DNA of 7,936 nucleotides from an uncultured Acidimicrobiaceae bacterium (GTDB taxonomy: Bacteria; Actinomycetota; Acidimicrobiia; Acidimicrobiales; Ilumatobacteraceae). The translations under genes were made by a program, and so were the position numbers. Below, piece after piece: positions 1 through 6,241 of the stretch (position 1 is the first letter of the stretch; every line of letters begins with the position of its first letter). The notes beneath the pieces were generated by a model. The model made no database searches. It saw only the letters and a list, made by a program, of their open reading frames with translations, and was not told the origin of the DNA. The DNA lies in NCBI GenBank assembly GCA_903904615.1, contig CAIVDG010000226.1, forward strand, positions 1 through 7,936, given 5' to 3'.

Positions 1-768
1 CGGAATAGTGATGCACAAGAAAATGACAGCTGCCGCTACGTAGGGCGTGAAGTTGGCAAACTTCGACTTGTCTACTCCTGCGCGACGGAGAATTTCAATA
101 GGTCCAATCAGGCTGACCAGCGCAACGTCCTTTTGTAACGACACCATGTCGTTCATTAGGGGAGGGACAACGCGACGAATGGCTTGCGGAATAACGACGT
201 GACGCATTGTTTGCCAATGGGATAAACCGAGTGAGCGTGCGGCTGCGCGTTGAGATTCGTGAACGCTTTCAATTCCGGCACGAAACACTTCGGCTACATA
301 CGAGGCGTACGTGAGGACAAGCGCAACAGAACCCCACAACAGCGGGCTGTTCCAAGGGCGTTCTAATCCAAGTCCAGGAACTCCGAATCCGATGAGATAG
401 ATCCACAACAACACCGGCACACCGCGCATGATGTCGGTGTAGGCAATGGTGAAAATGCGAACAGGAAAGAGTGCAGGCGAGCGTGAGTTTCGCGCCATTG
501 CCACGAGCATGGCCAACACCAAGATGGCTGGCGCACTCCACAAGAAGATCTTGACGTCGAGAACAAAGGCGTCGAGAAGGCGAGGGAAGGAATCACGAAA
601 GACCTCGCCATTGAAAAACGATGTGCGAACTCGGTTCCAGCGCGGCATCTGGGGCACCAAAATCACAATCGCGGCCACCACAATCAGCGAACTGATTGCG
701 GCGACCGCGATACTGCGACGTTTACGAGTTCTCTCGTATGCGGCACGACGACTTGTGGTTGTCACCAT
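1..768 (-). CDS. Amino-acid ABC transporter permease, HisM/GlnP type (C-terminus cut by window edge)
   Basis: Inner-membrane permease of a polar amino-acid ABC importer, which would form the channel and couple to the ATPase. Read from ATG at 768 the frame is open for 256 codons to the left edge, so the 3' end is missing. Visible parts are a basic N-terminus and a membrane segment at about residues 18-39, a 30-residue periplasmic stretch, then hydrophobic segments near 66-91, 103-130, 142-160 and 243-256. The signature EAA loop is at about 175-196 (AAARSLGLSHWQTMRHVVIPQA region, with the conserved Gly at 181), which contacts the ATPase. An in-frame stop at 790-792 bounds the start. No strong Shine-Dalgarno is visible, so translation may depend on the binding-protein gene that ends 28 nt upstream. 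The missing length is probably a few tens of residues. Family is near certain; the transported substrate is unknown. Confidence 0.9.
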   Translation of the reverse strand, partial: MVTTTSRRAAYERTRKRRSIAVAAISSLIVVAAIVILVPQMPRWNRVRTSFFNGEVFRDSFPRLLDAFVLDVKIFLWSAPAILVLAMLVAMARNSRSPALFPVRIFTIAYTDIMRGVPVLLWIYLIGFGVPGLGLERPWNSPLLWGSVALVLTYASYVAEVFRAGIESVHESQRAAARSLGLSHWQTMRHVVIPQAIRRVVPPLMNDMVSLQKDVALVSLIGPIEILRRAGVDKSKFANFTPYVAAAVIFLCITIP

Positions 769-796
769 GGTGTTGCCGTACCGCTTCGTTTAGTTG

Positions 797-1666
797 TTAT
801 TTGATAACTGGAATGTTGGTGCTGGTGGACAACCACTGTGCCGTGATGCTGGCAAGTGTTCCGTTTTCCTTCAGCGTTGCAAGTGCCGTGTTGACACATG
901 TTGCAAGAGCGTTGTTCTTGTCGAACACAAGACCAAACTCGTCGGCAACTGCACCATCTTCAGCGGGGAACTGTCCGAGAACAGATGAACCTTCAATTTC
1001 AACAGCCGAGACATACAAAGCGGTGGGCAAGTCGAACACTGCTGCGTCGATCTGCTTTGCCTCAAGCGCAGCCTTTGCGCCTGCGTTGTCGTCATACACG
1101 TATGGCTCTGTGTCTGGCTGAATGACTTCAGTGATGTAGGTGAGGCTGGTTGTTCCGGCCTGTGCACCAAGCTTCAACTTCTTAATGTCGGCAAGAGTGG
1201 TTGCACCCTTTGCTGCTGAATCGTTGAGACCAACAATTGCCTGGTTAGTGGTGTAGTAGCTATCGCTGAAGGTGACCGTCTGCTTGCGCTCTTCGGTAAT
1301 TGAGTACTGCTGCAGGTTGAAGTCGAAGTTCTTTGTTCCTGGCTGGACAGCTTCGTCGAACGTTGTGCGAACCCACTTCACGTTTGCATCTTCGAATCCG
1401 AGTTCGGTGGCAACTGCGTACGCGACGGCAGCTTCAAAACCTTCTTTGGACTCTGGCTTGTCGTCGATGACCCATGGTGAATAGGCAGGGTCGCCGGTGC
1501 CGACGGTGAGAACGCCTTCTTCAAGGGTCTTGCCAGCTGCACACTCTGCAGCGGATTGCGCTGCATCGCCTGCGGGTGATGTGGTGTCTGATGATGAATC
1601 GCTGCCACCGCACGCTGCGACAAGCAACGAACCGGCGACGGCAAAGGAGAGCGCGAGTTTGCGCAT
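797..1666 (-). CDS. Extracellular solute-binding lipoprotein, family 3 (amino-acid ABC importer)
   Basis: Substrate-capturing lipoprotein of the importer, anchored outside the cytoplasmic membrane. The 289-residue product starts with a lipoprotein signal: MRK, a hydrophobic core, then a VAAC lipobox with Cys19 as the lipidated residue, followed by a Gly/Ser/Asp-rich linker to about residue 38. The mature part matches the SBP_bac_3 fold: the first strand LTVGTGDPAYSPWV near 53-66, the ITEERKQTVTFS segment at 113-124 with Arg117 in the place that usually binds the ligand carboxylate, and the hinge/second-lobe motif ending IDAAVFDLP (Asp202). Cys42 and Cys247 might form a disulfide. The start is supported by AAAGGA 7 nt upstream. 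It is the first gene of the minus-strand operon, as is common for this family, with the permease next. Family is secure; specificity (polar amino acid or related solute) is inference. Confidence 0.93.
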   Translation of the reverse strand: MRKLALSFAVAGSLLVAACGGSDSSSDTTSPAGDAAQSAAECAAGKTLEEGVLTVGTGDPAYSPWVIDDKPESKEGFEAAVAYAVATELGFEDANVKWVRTTFDEAVQPGTKNFDFNLQQYSITEERKQTVTFSDSYYTTNQAIVGLNDSAAKGATTLADIKKLKLGAQAGTTSLTYITEVIQPDTEPYVYDDNAGAKAALEAKQIDAAVFDLPTALYVSAVEIEGSSVLGQFPAEDGAVADEFGLVFDKNNALATCVNTALATLKENGTLASITAQWLSTSTNIPVIK

Positions 1667-1673
1667 GGGTGGG

Positions 1674-1679
1674 TCCTTT
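1674..1679 (-). promoter_or_regulatory. Ribosome binding site of the solute-binding protein gene
   Basis: AAAGGA on the minus strand, 7 nt before the ATG at 1666. It fixes that start over other candidates. The diiron gene has the same hexamer at the same distance. Confidence 0.75.
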
Positions 1680-1700
1680 CAAAGGGAATAGGGCACCGAG

Positions 1701-1728
1701 ATACTAACGGCACTAATTCCCGACCCAA
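1701..1728 (-). promoter_or_regulatory. Candidate promoter of the ABC importer operon
   Basis: Read on the minus strand, TTGGGT (1728-1723), 16 nt, then TAGTAT (1706-1701). The predicted transcription start near 1694 would give a leader of about 28 nt containing the AAAGGA site. Matches to the consensus are moderate. The -35-like box lies inside a short inverted repeat, CCGAC-N7-GTCGG (1720-1736), which could be an operator or chance. Confidence 0.35.
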
Positions 1729-1747
1729 CAAGTCGGATTTAGGCCCC

Positions 1748-1776
1748 TTGACCTGAGACAGAATGGTCCGTAATGT
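1748..1776 (+). promoter_or_regulatory. Promoter of the tetR-diiron unit
   Basis: TTGACC (1748-1753), an exact 17-nt spacer, then TAATGT (1771-1776). The expected +1 is 1783, the first base of the GTG start codon of the regulator, so the transcript would be leaderless. No Shine-Dalgarno lies upstream of that start, which agrees. The spacing and hexamers are seen directly; activity is inference. Confidence 0.6.
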
Positions 1777-1781
1777 CTCAG
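1753..1781 (+). promoter_or_regulatory. Inverted repeat, likely TetR operator
   Basis: CTGAGACA (1753-1760) and its exact reverse complement TGTCTCAG (1774-1781), separated by 13 nt, so the half-sites start 21 bp apart, or two helical turns. The left arm touches the -35 box and the right arm covers most of the -10 box of the regulator's promoter. TetR proteins usually bind palindromes next to their own gene, so this is the obvious autoregulatory operator. No second copy was noticed in the window. Confidence 0.55.
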
Positions 1782-1782
1782 A

Positions 1783-2376
1783 GTGATGGGCGTCACACCA
1801 GCAGTCACTCTTTATGGCGAAGCCGAGTGCGCCGTGCTCGACGCCACCCGCGAGTGCGTTGAACGCCTTGGTTTTCAGAAGGTCACCATGGACCACATCT
1901 GTACGGCAGCAAAGGTGTCGCGGGCAACGGTGTATCGCATGTTTCCTGGTGGACGCGACGTTTTGTTCGAAGCAGTTCGTGAACGATCCCTTGCCGATTT
2001 CTTCACGGTTGTTCGTGCACATGTGGAGGGCGCCGACTCTTTGGAAGAAGTCTTGGTGCGTTGCGTCACTGTCGCGCACGCAGAACTCATGGGAGACCAG
2101 CAGTTGGCCACCATGTTGGCAACAGAGCCCGGCGAGACCCTCGGGGACCTCACAGTAAATGGCGTGTCGCGCATAGTTCGCGTTGCGGCCGAGTTCATGT
2201 CGCCACTTCTTCATCCGTTTGTCGAGGAAGTTCGCGCAAAAGAGATTGTGGAAATCATGTGCCGTCTTGTCATCTCGGCATTCTTGGCACCCTCTCCGCT
2301 TCTCGACTTTTCGAACGAATCAACTGTGCGACGTTTAGTGCGCACGTACCTCGTCACTCCAATCTCTACCCATTAA
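1783..2376 (+). CDS. TetR/AcrR-family transcriptional regulator
   Basis: One-component repressor-type regulator of 197 residues, a normal length for the family. The N-terminal DNA-binding domain is clear: a first helix around residues 14-30, then the helix-turn-helix at about 34-56 (VTMDHICTAAKVSRATVYRMF), followed by the usual GG-R-D-V-L-F-EAV sequence at 56-65. Residues from about 68 to the end are the all-helical ligand-binding and dimer domain, which is too variable to suggest a ligand. The start is GTG at 1783 or ATG at 1786, which are adjacent. GTG coincides with the predicted +1, so the message is probably leaderless. The diiron-protein gene follows after 21 nt and is probably co-transcribed and controlled by this protein. 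The divergent importer is a possible second target, but the inverted repeat lies upstream of its candidate promoter. Confidence 0.92.
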   Translation: MMGVTPAVTLYGEAECAVLDATRECVERLGFQKVTMDHICTAAKVSRATVYRMFPGGRDVLFEAVRERSLADFFTVVRAHVEGADSLEEVLVRCVTVAHAELMGDQQLATMLATEPGETLGDLTVNGVSRIVRVAAEFMSPLLHPFVEEVRAKEIVEIMCRLVISAFLAPSPLLDFSNESTVRRLVRTYLVTPISTH

Positions 2377-2384
2377 CCACTCAC

Positions 2385-2390
2385 AAAGGA
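2385..2390 (+). promoter_or_regulatory. Ribosome binding site of the diiron-protein gene
   Basis: AAAGGA 7 nt before ATG at 2398, in the 21-nt gap after the regulator's stop. It gives the second gene its own ribosome entry, although no separate promoter is visible. Confidence 0.75.
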
Positions 2391-2397
2391 AAAACAC

Positions 2398-3528
2398 ATG
2401 AGCATTGATGAAAAGAGCAACTCAGAACTCATCGGTCGCGATGAACTGAACGACATTGAAGCAATTCTTGCCATCACCAACACCGATGTTGATGAGGTAG
2501 AACACATCGTGAAGAACAATGCGGACAGCATCTTCACATGGGACTACACGTTGGCTCGTCCGGCATTGCGCAAGTTGTATGAAAAGGCAAAGACCGGTCA
2601 ATGGAACGGTGCAACCGATCTCGACTGGAACACCGATGTCGATGTCGAGAAGTCTGTGTTTGAAGACAGCCAGATTCTTGGATCAGGAATGGAACAGCAG
2701 TTGTACGCCGACACATCGCTTGGCAAGTGGGGCGACAAAGAGTGGTTGGAGTTCGGTATTGAAGGTCGCAAGTGGCAGCTCAGCCAATTCCTTCATGGTG
2801 AGCAAGGCGCACTTATTTGCACCGCAAAAATTACAGAGACAGTGCCCTGGTACGACGCAAAGTTGTACGCGAGCACGCAGGTAGTTGACGAAGCGCGTCA
2901 CGTTGAAGTGTTTGCTCGCTACTTGGACGAAAAGATGGGTGGCGGCTACCAGGTCAACACACACCTTCGTCTTCTGTTAGACGACATCATCAACGACAGC
3001 CGTTGGGACATGACGTACTTGGGAATGCAAATCATGGTGGAAGGTCTTGCGCTCGCAGCGTTTGGATTCCTTCATGCAACAACCAATGAGCCACTTCTGA
3101 AGAAGTTGCTTCGCTATGTCATGAGTGACGAGGCCCGTCACGTGGCATTCGGTGTTCTCAGCCTTCAAGAGGTGTACTCGGAAATGTCCGACAAGGAAAT
3201 GAAGGACCGTCAGGAATTTGCGTACGAAGCCAGCGTGCGGATGCGTGACCGCTTCTTGCAGCAAGAGGTATGGGACCGCATGGGTGTGAACACGAAGGAA
3301 ATTGCGCCAGCGATGTTGCAAGACCCATCACGCCAGTTGTTCCAGCAAATGCTGTTCTCGAAGATTGTGCCGAACTGCAAGAAGCTCGGCCTTCTCGACC
3401 GCAACGACAAGTGGCTGCGTCACAAGTTCGAGGAAATGGGTGTCATTCAGTTCGAAGACTGGCAAGACACCGGTGAAGAATTCACCGAATTTGAATTGGG
3501 CAAGGAAATGCCCGCCCTCGGCCAGTAG
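2398..3528 (+). CDS. Ferritin-like diiron-carboxylate protein, putative oxygenase
   Basis: A soluble, helical protein of 376 residues with no signal peptide or membrane segment. It carries a full set of diiron ligands: Glu135 (HGEQ), Glu165 and His168 (VVDEARH), Glu215 (MVEG), and Glu245 and His248 (SDEARH). The E-to-ExxH distance is 30 residues in both halves, and the DEARHV sequence is repeated, as expected for a four-helix ferritin-like bundle with two-fold pseudo-symmetry. Proteins of this type (ribonucleotide reductase R2-like, AurF-like N-oxygenases, acyl desaturases) use the iron pair to activate O2, and databases often label them ferritin-like or aminobenzoate-oxygenase-like. The N-terminal 110 residues include a Trp-rich stretch (TGQWNGATDLDWNTD) and the acidic C-terminus is outside the core. 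The substrate cannot be told from sequence. No reductase or ferredoxin gene is adjacent. It is paired with the upstream TetR gene and followed by a strong terminator. An iron-storage role is less likely given the length. Confidence 0.85.
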   Translation: MSIDEKSNSELIGRDELNDIEAILAITNTDVDEVEHIVKNNADSIFTWDYTLARPALRKLYEKAKTGQWNGATDLDWNTDVDVEKSVFEDSQILGSGMEQQLYADTSLGKWGDKEWLEFGIEGRKWQLSQFLHGEQGALICTAKITETVPWYDAKLYASTQVVDEARHVEVFARYLDEKMGGGYQVNTHLRLLLDDIINDSRWDMTYLGMQIMVEGLALAAFGFLHATTNEPLLKKLLRYVMSDEARHVAFGVLSLQEVYSEMSDKEMKDRQEFAYEASVRMRDRFLQQEVWDRMGVNTKEIAPAMLQDPSRQLFQQMLFSKIVPNCKKLGLLDRNDKWLRHKFEEMGVIQFEDWQDTGEEFTEFELGKEMPALGQ

Positions 3529-3547
3529 CAAGAAACTCACCGTCTCG

Positions 3548-3578
3548 GAGCCCGTTCCCATTTGGGGGCGGGCTCTTT
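3548..3578 (+). terminator. Rho-independent terminator after the diiron gene
   Basis: A 12-bp stem, with arms at 3548-3559 and 3564-3575, closes on an ATTT tetraloop. The outer seven pairs are GAGCCCG/CGGGCTC, then two G-T wobbles and three G-C pairs. A short TTT follows, so the U-tract is weak, but the stem is very stable. It starts 20 nt after the diiron stop codon and separates that unit from dapA. Confidence 0.75.
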
Positions 3579-3585
3579 GGCTGTG

Positions 3586-3605
3586 ATGGGTCATAATTGA
3601 CCCAT
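3586..3605 (+). promoter_or_regulatory. Palindrome over the dapA -10 box and start codon
   Basis: ATGGGTCA (3586-3593) and its exact reverse complement TGACCCAT (3598-3605) flank TAAT. The right arm includes the first two bases of the dapA ATG at 3604. A -10-like CATAAT lies at 3592-3597, so the predicted +1 is 3604, the A of the start codon, suggesting a leaderless message. No good -35 box is seen; the corresponding region is the terminator stem. The element could be an operator controlling dapA. It is unlikely to act as an RNA hairpin if transcription begins at 3604. Confidence 0.45.
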
Positions 3606-4506
3606 GGCCCTCTTCGGACAAGTTCTCACGGCAATGATCACGCCGTTCGATGCCACAGGCGCATTGAACATTGATGAAGCAGTCCGCCTTGCCAAGTGGC
3701 TGCAAGACAACGGAAACGATGGTCTTGTGGTGTCGGGAACAACTGGTGAGTCATCTACTTTGACCGACCAGGAAAAACTCGATCTGTGGGATGCCGTCAT
3801 CAACGCTGTCACCATTCCCGTTATTGCTGGTTCGGGTTCAAACGACACAGCACACTCAGTTCACCTCACCAAAGAAGTCACCAAAATGGGTGCTGCCGGA
3901 ATTTTGGCAGTGGGTCCGTATTACAACCGCCCGCCACAGTCTGGTTTAGAAGCCCACATCACCGCCATGGCAAACGCCACCACGTTGCCTGTTGTTGTGT
4001 ACGACATTCCCGTGCGTACCGGACGCAAGATCAACACCGACACTCTTGCTCGGTTGGCAAACAACGTGAAGAACATCAAGGCGTTGAAGGATGCTGCGGG
4101 TAACCCAGCAGAAACCGCAAATCTCATGGCACAAGTGCCGAAAGATTTTGAGTTGTATTCCGGAGACGATGGCCTCACGCTTGCGTTCCTTGCATACGGC
4201 GGTGTGGGCGTCATTGGTGTGGCCACACATTGGAGTGCGCCAGAACATCAACTCATGATTAATGCGTTCAAGAATGGCGATGTTGCAACGGCGCGTGCCA
4301 TGAACGACATTCTTCTCGAGAGTTACGCCTTTGAAACTGGTGATGCGAATCCGAACCCCATTCCTTCAAAAGTCATGATGAACACTCTTGGCTTTTCGGT
4401 GGGCGAGTGCCGCTTGCCAATGGGGCCACCACCTGCAGGTCTCGACGCCCGCGCACGACAGGTGCACTCAAATCTTGAGAAAGCACGCGCTGGGTTGCGC
4501 GGCTAA
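3604..4506 (+). CDS. dapA: 4-hydroxy-tetrahydrodipicolinate synthase
   Basis: Cytoplasmic aldolase that condenses pyruvate with aspartate semialdehyde, the first committed step to diaminopimelate and lysine, supplying peptidoglycan. The 300-residue length is normal. Visible features are the GTTGES loop (Thr46, Thr47), Tyr107 in GPYYNRP, Tyr133 and Arg138 in the YDIPVRTG segment, the Schiff-base Lys162 in ALKDA, and SGDD near 186-189. These match the catalytic residues of the well-studied enzyme almost position for position. The start at ATG 3604 gives the usual short N-terminus before LTAMITPF. No Shine-Dalgarno precedes it, and a -10-like box at the right distance suggests leaderless expression. 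RNase J follows after only 5 nt, an arrangement also known in mycobacteria. Related aldolases of the same superfamily exist, but the residues and neighbours favour dapA. Confidence 0.94.
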   Translation: MALFGQVLTAMITPFDATGALNIDEAVRLAKWLQDNGNDGLVVSGTTGESSTLTDQEKLDLWDAVINAVTIPVIAGSGSNDTAHSVHLTKEVTKMGAAGILAVGPYYNRPPQSGLEAHITAMANATTLPVVVYDIPVRTGRKINTDTLARLANNVKNIKALKDAAGNPAETANLMAQVPKDFELYSGDDGLTLAFLAYGGVGVIGVATHWSAPEHQLMINAFKNGDVATARAMNDILLESYAFETGDANPNPIPSKVMMNTLGFSVGECRLPMGPPPAGLDARARQVHSNLEKARAGLRG

Positions 4507-4511
4507 CACTC

Positions 4512-6173
4512 ATGGCTGCTTCTGTTCGTATTTATTTTCTTGGCGGTCTCGGCGAAATTGGCCGCAACTGCATGGTGTTAGAGCAAGACAACAAGTTGTT
4601 GCTCATTGACTGCGGTCTCATGTTTCCCGATGCAGACATGCACGGCATCGATCTTGTCCTTCCCGACTTCACATTCCTTATCGAGAACAAAGACCGCATT
4701 GTGGGCTGTGTTGCAACACACGGTCATGAGGACCATGTGGGTGGGCTTCAGTTCTTGCTTCGTGAATTGGAATTTCCTATTTATGGTTCTGCAGTCACGC
4801 TCGGTCTTGCTCGCAATCGCATTGAAGAAGCAGGTCTTCTCAAGAACACCGATTTAGTGGTCGTTCGCGACGGAGAGCGCATAGCTATCGGTCCGTTCGA
4901 CGTTGAGTTCCTGCCCGTTACCCACTCTGTGCCTCATGCGCACGCCATCATCGTGCACACCCCGCAAGGCGTCATTGTGCATTCTGGCGACTTCAAGTTG
5001 GATCTCACTCCCGTCGACAATCGCCGCACCGACCTCGCTCGCCTCGGTGAGTTAGCGGCAACAGTGGGAATTCGTTTGTTGATGTGTGACAGCACCAATG
5101 CCGAAGAACACGGTCACGCACCCAGCGAGAAGAGCGTGGGTGCTGTGTTGCGTCAGTTGTTCTGGGAACACAGAGATCGTCGAATAATTACGGCTTCTTT
5201 TGCAAGCCACATTCATCGCGTGCAACAGGTGATTGAGGCTGCTCGAGACCATGGCCGAAAAGTGTGTCTCATGGGTCGCTCAATGCAAAAGAACATTGCG
5301 TTGGCCATCGATCTGAAGTTGATCGATGTTCCAGCAAGTGTTTTCATTGACGTTGAAAAAGTGCACGACTATGCGCCAGAAGATGTGTGCATTATTTCCA
5401 CGGGTTCACAAGGCGAACCAATGTCTGCGTTGTCCCTGTTGTCGCGTGGAGAAAGCAAGTGGTTCACAGTTGGCGAGCACGACACAATCATTTTGTCTAG
5501 CCATGCCATTCCCGGAAACGAAGGAAATGTGAATCGCGTGATTGACGGACTTATGCGCGCTGGTGCGAAAGTGGTGCACAGCGGAATTGCCGATGTGCAC
5601 GCAACAGGTCACGCACAAGCTGACGAGCTAAAGACGTACCACTCCATTCTTCGGCCCGAATGGTTTGTGCCCGTGCATGGCGAATTCCGCCACATGCGCG
5701 CTCACGCAGAACTTGCAGTGGTGATGGGTGCAGACCCTGCCAAGGTGCTGCAAGCAACCGATGGTGACGTGGTGGAACTCTCCGACGACGGTCTTGTGTT
5801 CAGCGGAAAAGTTCCTGCCAACTATTTGTATGTCGACGGAATTGTGGGCGACGTTGGGCAAGGTGTTCTGCGAGATCGTCGTGTTCTTGCCGAAGAAGGT
5901 GTTGTTGTCATTGTCGCCACCGTGGACGCACAGAATCATCGAGTGATTACTGGGCCAGAAATCATCACGCGTGGCTGGGTGTATGCACCCGAGGCTGATG
6001 ACTTGTTGGACGAGGCTGAGGCCCACGTTGAGCGTGCATTGTTGAAGGCACTCGATGAAGGAGTGTCCGATATTGACGCGCTCGAGCGGGAAGTGCGACG
6101 GGCAGCAGGCAAATTCGTGAACGAGCGCACCAAGCGTCGACCCATGATTGTGCCCGTGGTAATGACCGCCTAA
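4512..6173 (+). CDS. rnj: Ribonuclease J (metallo-beta-lactamase/beta-CASP family)
   Basis: A 553-residue RNase with endo- and 5'-exonuclease activity in this family, acting in mRNA decay and rRNA maturation. The metallo-beta-lactamase part has GGLGEIGRNC at 11-20, the zinc-binding HGHEDH at 70-75, a His at 138-142 (THSVPH) and Asp160 in SGDFKLD. The beta-CASP part follows, with the ASFASHIHR, LMGRSM, STGSQGEPMSAL and SSHAIPGNE segments. After it come ATGHA and PVHGEFRHMRAH, which are typical of RNase J. The C-terminal region (about 460-553) is the dimer/C-terminal domain, ending RTKRRPMIVPVVM. The start is 5 nt after the dapA stop with no visible Shine-Dalgarno, so translational coupling to dapA is likely. 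The length and all motifs look intact. Confidence 0.95.
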   Translation: MAASVRIYFLGGLGEIGRNCMVLEQDNKLLLIDCGLMFPDADMHGIDLVLPDFTFLIENKDRIVGCVATHGHEDHVGGLQFLLRELEFPIYGSAVTLGLARNRIEEAGLLKNTDLVVVRDGERIAIGPFDVEFLPVTHSVPHAHAIIVHTPQGVIVHSGDFKLDLTPVDNRRTDLARLGELAATVGIRLLMCDSTNAEEHGHAPSEKSVGAVLRQLFWEHRDRRIITASFASHIHRVQQVIEAARDHGRKVCLMGRSMQKNIALAIDLKLIDVPASVFIDVEKVHDYAPEDVCIISTGSQGEPMSALSLLSRGESKWFTVGEHDTIILSSHAIPGNEGNVNRVIDGLMRAGAKVVHSGIADVHATGHAQADELKTYHSILRPEWFVPVHGEFRHMRAHAELAVVMGADPAKVLQATDGDVVELSDDGLVFSGKVPANYLYVDGIVGDVGQGVLRDRRVLAEEGVVVIVATVDAQNHRVITGPEIITRGWVYAPEADDLLDEAEAHVERALLKALDEGVSDIDALEREVRRAAGKFVNERTKRRPMIVPVVMTA

Positions 6174-6241
6174 GGGCGGGAAAGCCTTTCTGGGCGGGGG
6201 TATCCCGAACACCCGTTCACCCCAGGAGTACCTTTTTATTC
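6174..6241 (+). other. rnj-ftsK intergenic region with weak hairpins
   Basis: This 68-nt gap has no clear promoter or U-tract terminator. A small hairpin, CCGCC/GGCGG (arms 6166-6170 and 6175-6179), spans the rnj stop codon. A second possible pairing, CTGGG (6190-6194) with CCCAG (6221-6225), would cover the first bases of the ftsK ribosome site. Both are short and may be chance. Read-through from rnj into ftsK is likely. Confidence 0.3.
6224..6228 (+). promoter_or_regulatory. Ribosome binding site of ftsK, unusually distant
   Basis: AGGAG lies 13 nt before the ATG at 6242, farther than the usual 5-9 nt. No alternative in-frame start occurs between them, so the ATG stands. The spacing may lower initiation. 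Confidence 0.5.

Noticed and set aside
446..1121. Plus-strand open frames of 115 and 141 codons opposite the permease and binding protein
   Set aside because: They are antisense to genes with clear motifs (EAA loop, SBP family 3) and have no recognisable content.
1378..2214. A 278-codon minus-strand open frame spanning the binding-protein gene and the TetR gene
   Set aside because: It overlaps two clear family members in other frames, its translation is rich in Cys, His, Arg and Ser with no recognisable domain, and it has no ribosome site. It is a by-product of codon bias.
2398..3528. Diiron protein as a classical ferritin or bacterioferritin for iron storage
   Set aside because: At 376 residues it is about twice the usual ferritin length, and the paired E/ExxH pattern with large flanking regions fits an O2-activating diiron enzyme better.
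6166..6179. Hairpin over the rnj stop codon as a terminator
   Set aside because: The stem is only 5 bp and is followed by AAAGCC rather than a T-run, so it is unlikely to terminate.
5628..6212. A 194-codon minus-strand open frame opposite the end of rnj
   Set aside because: It is His/Cys-rich with no domain, and it lies fully antisense to conserved RNase J sequence.
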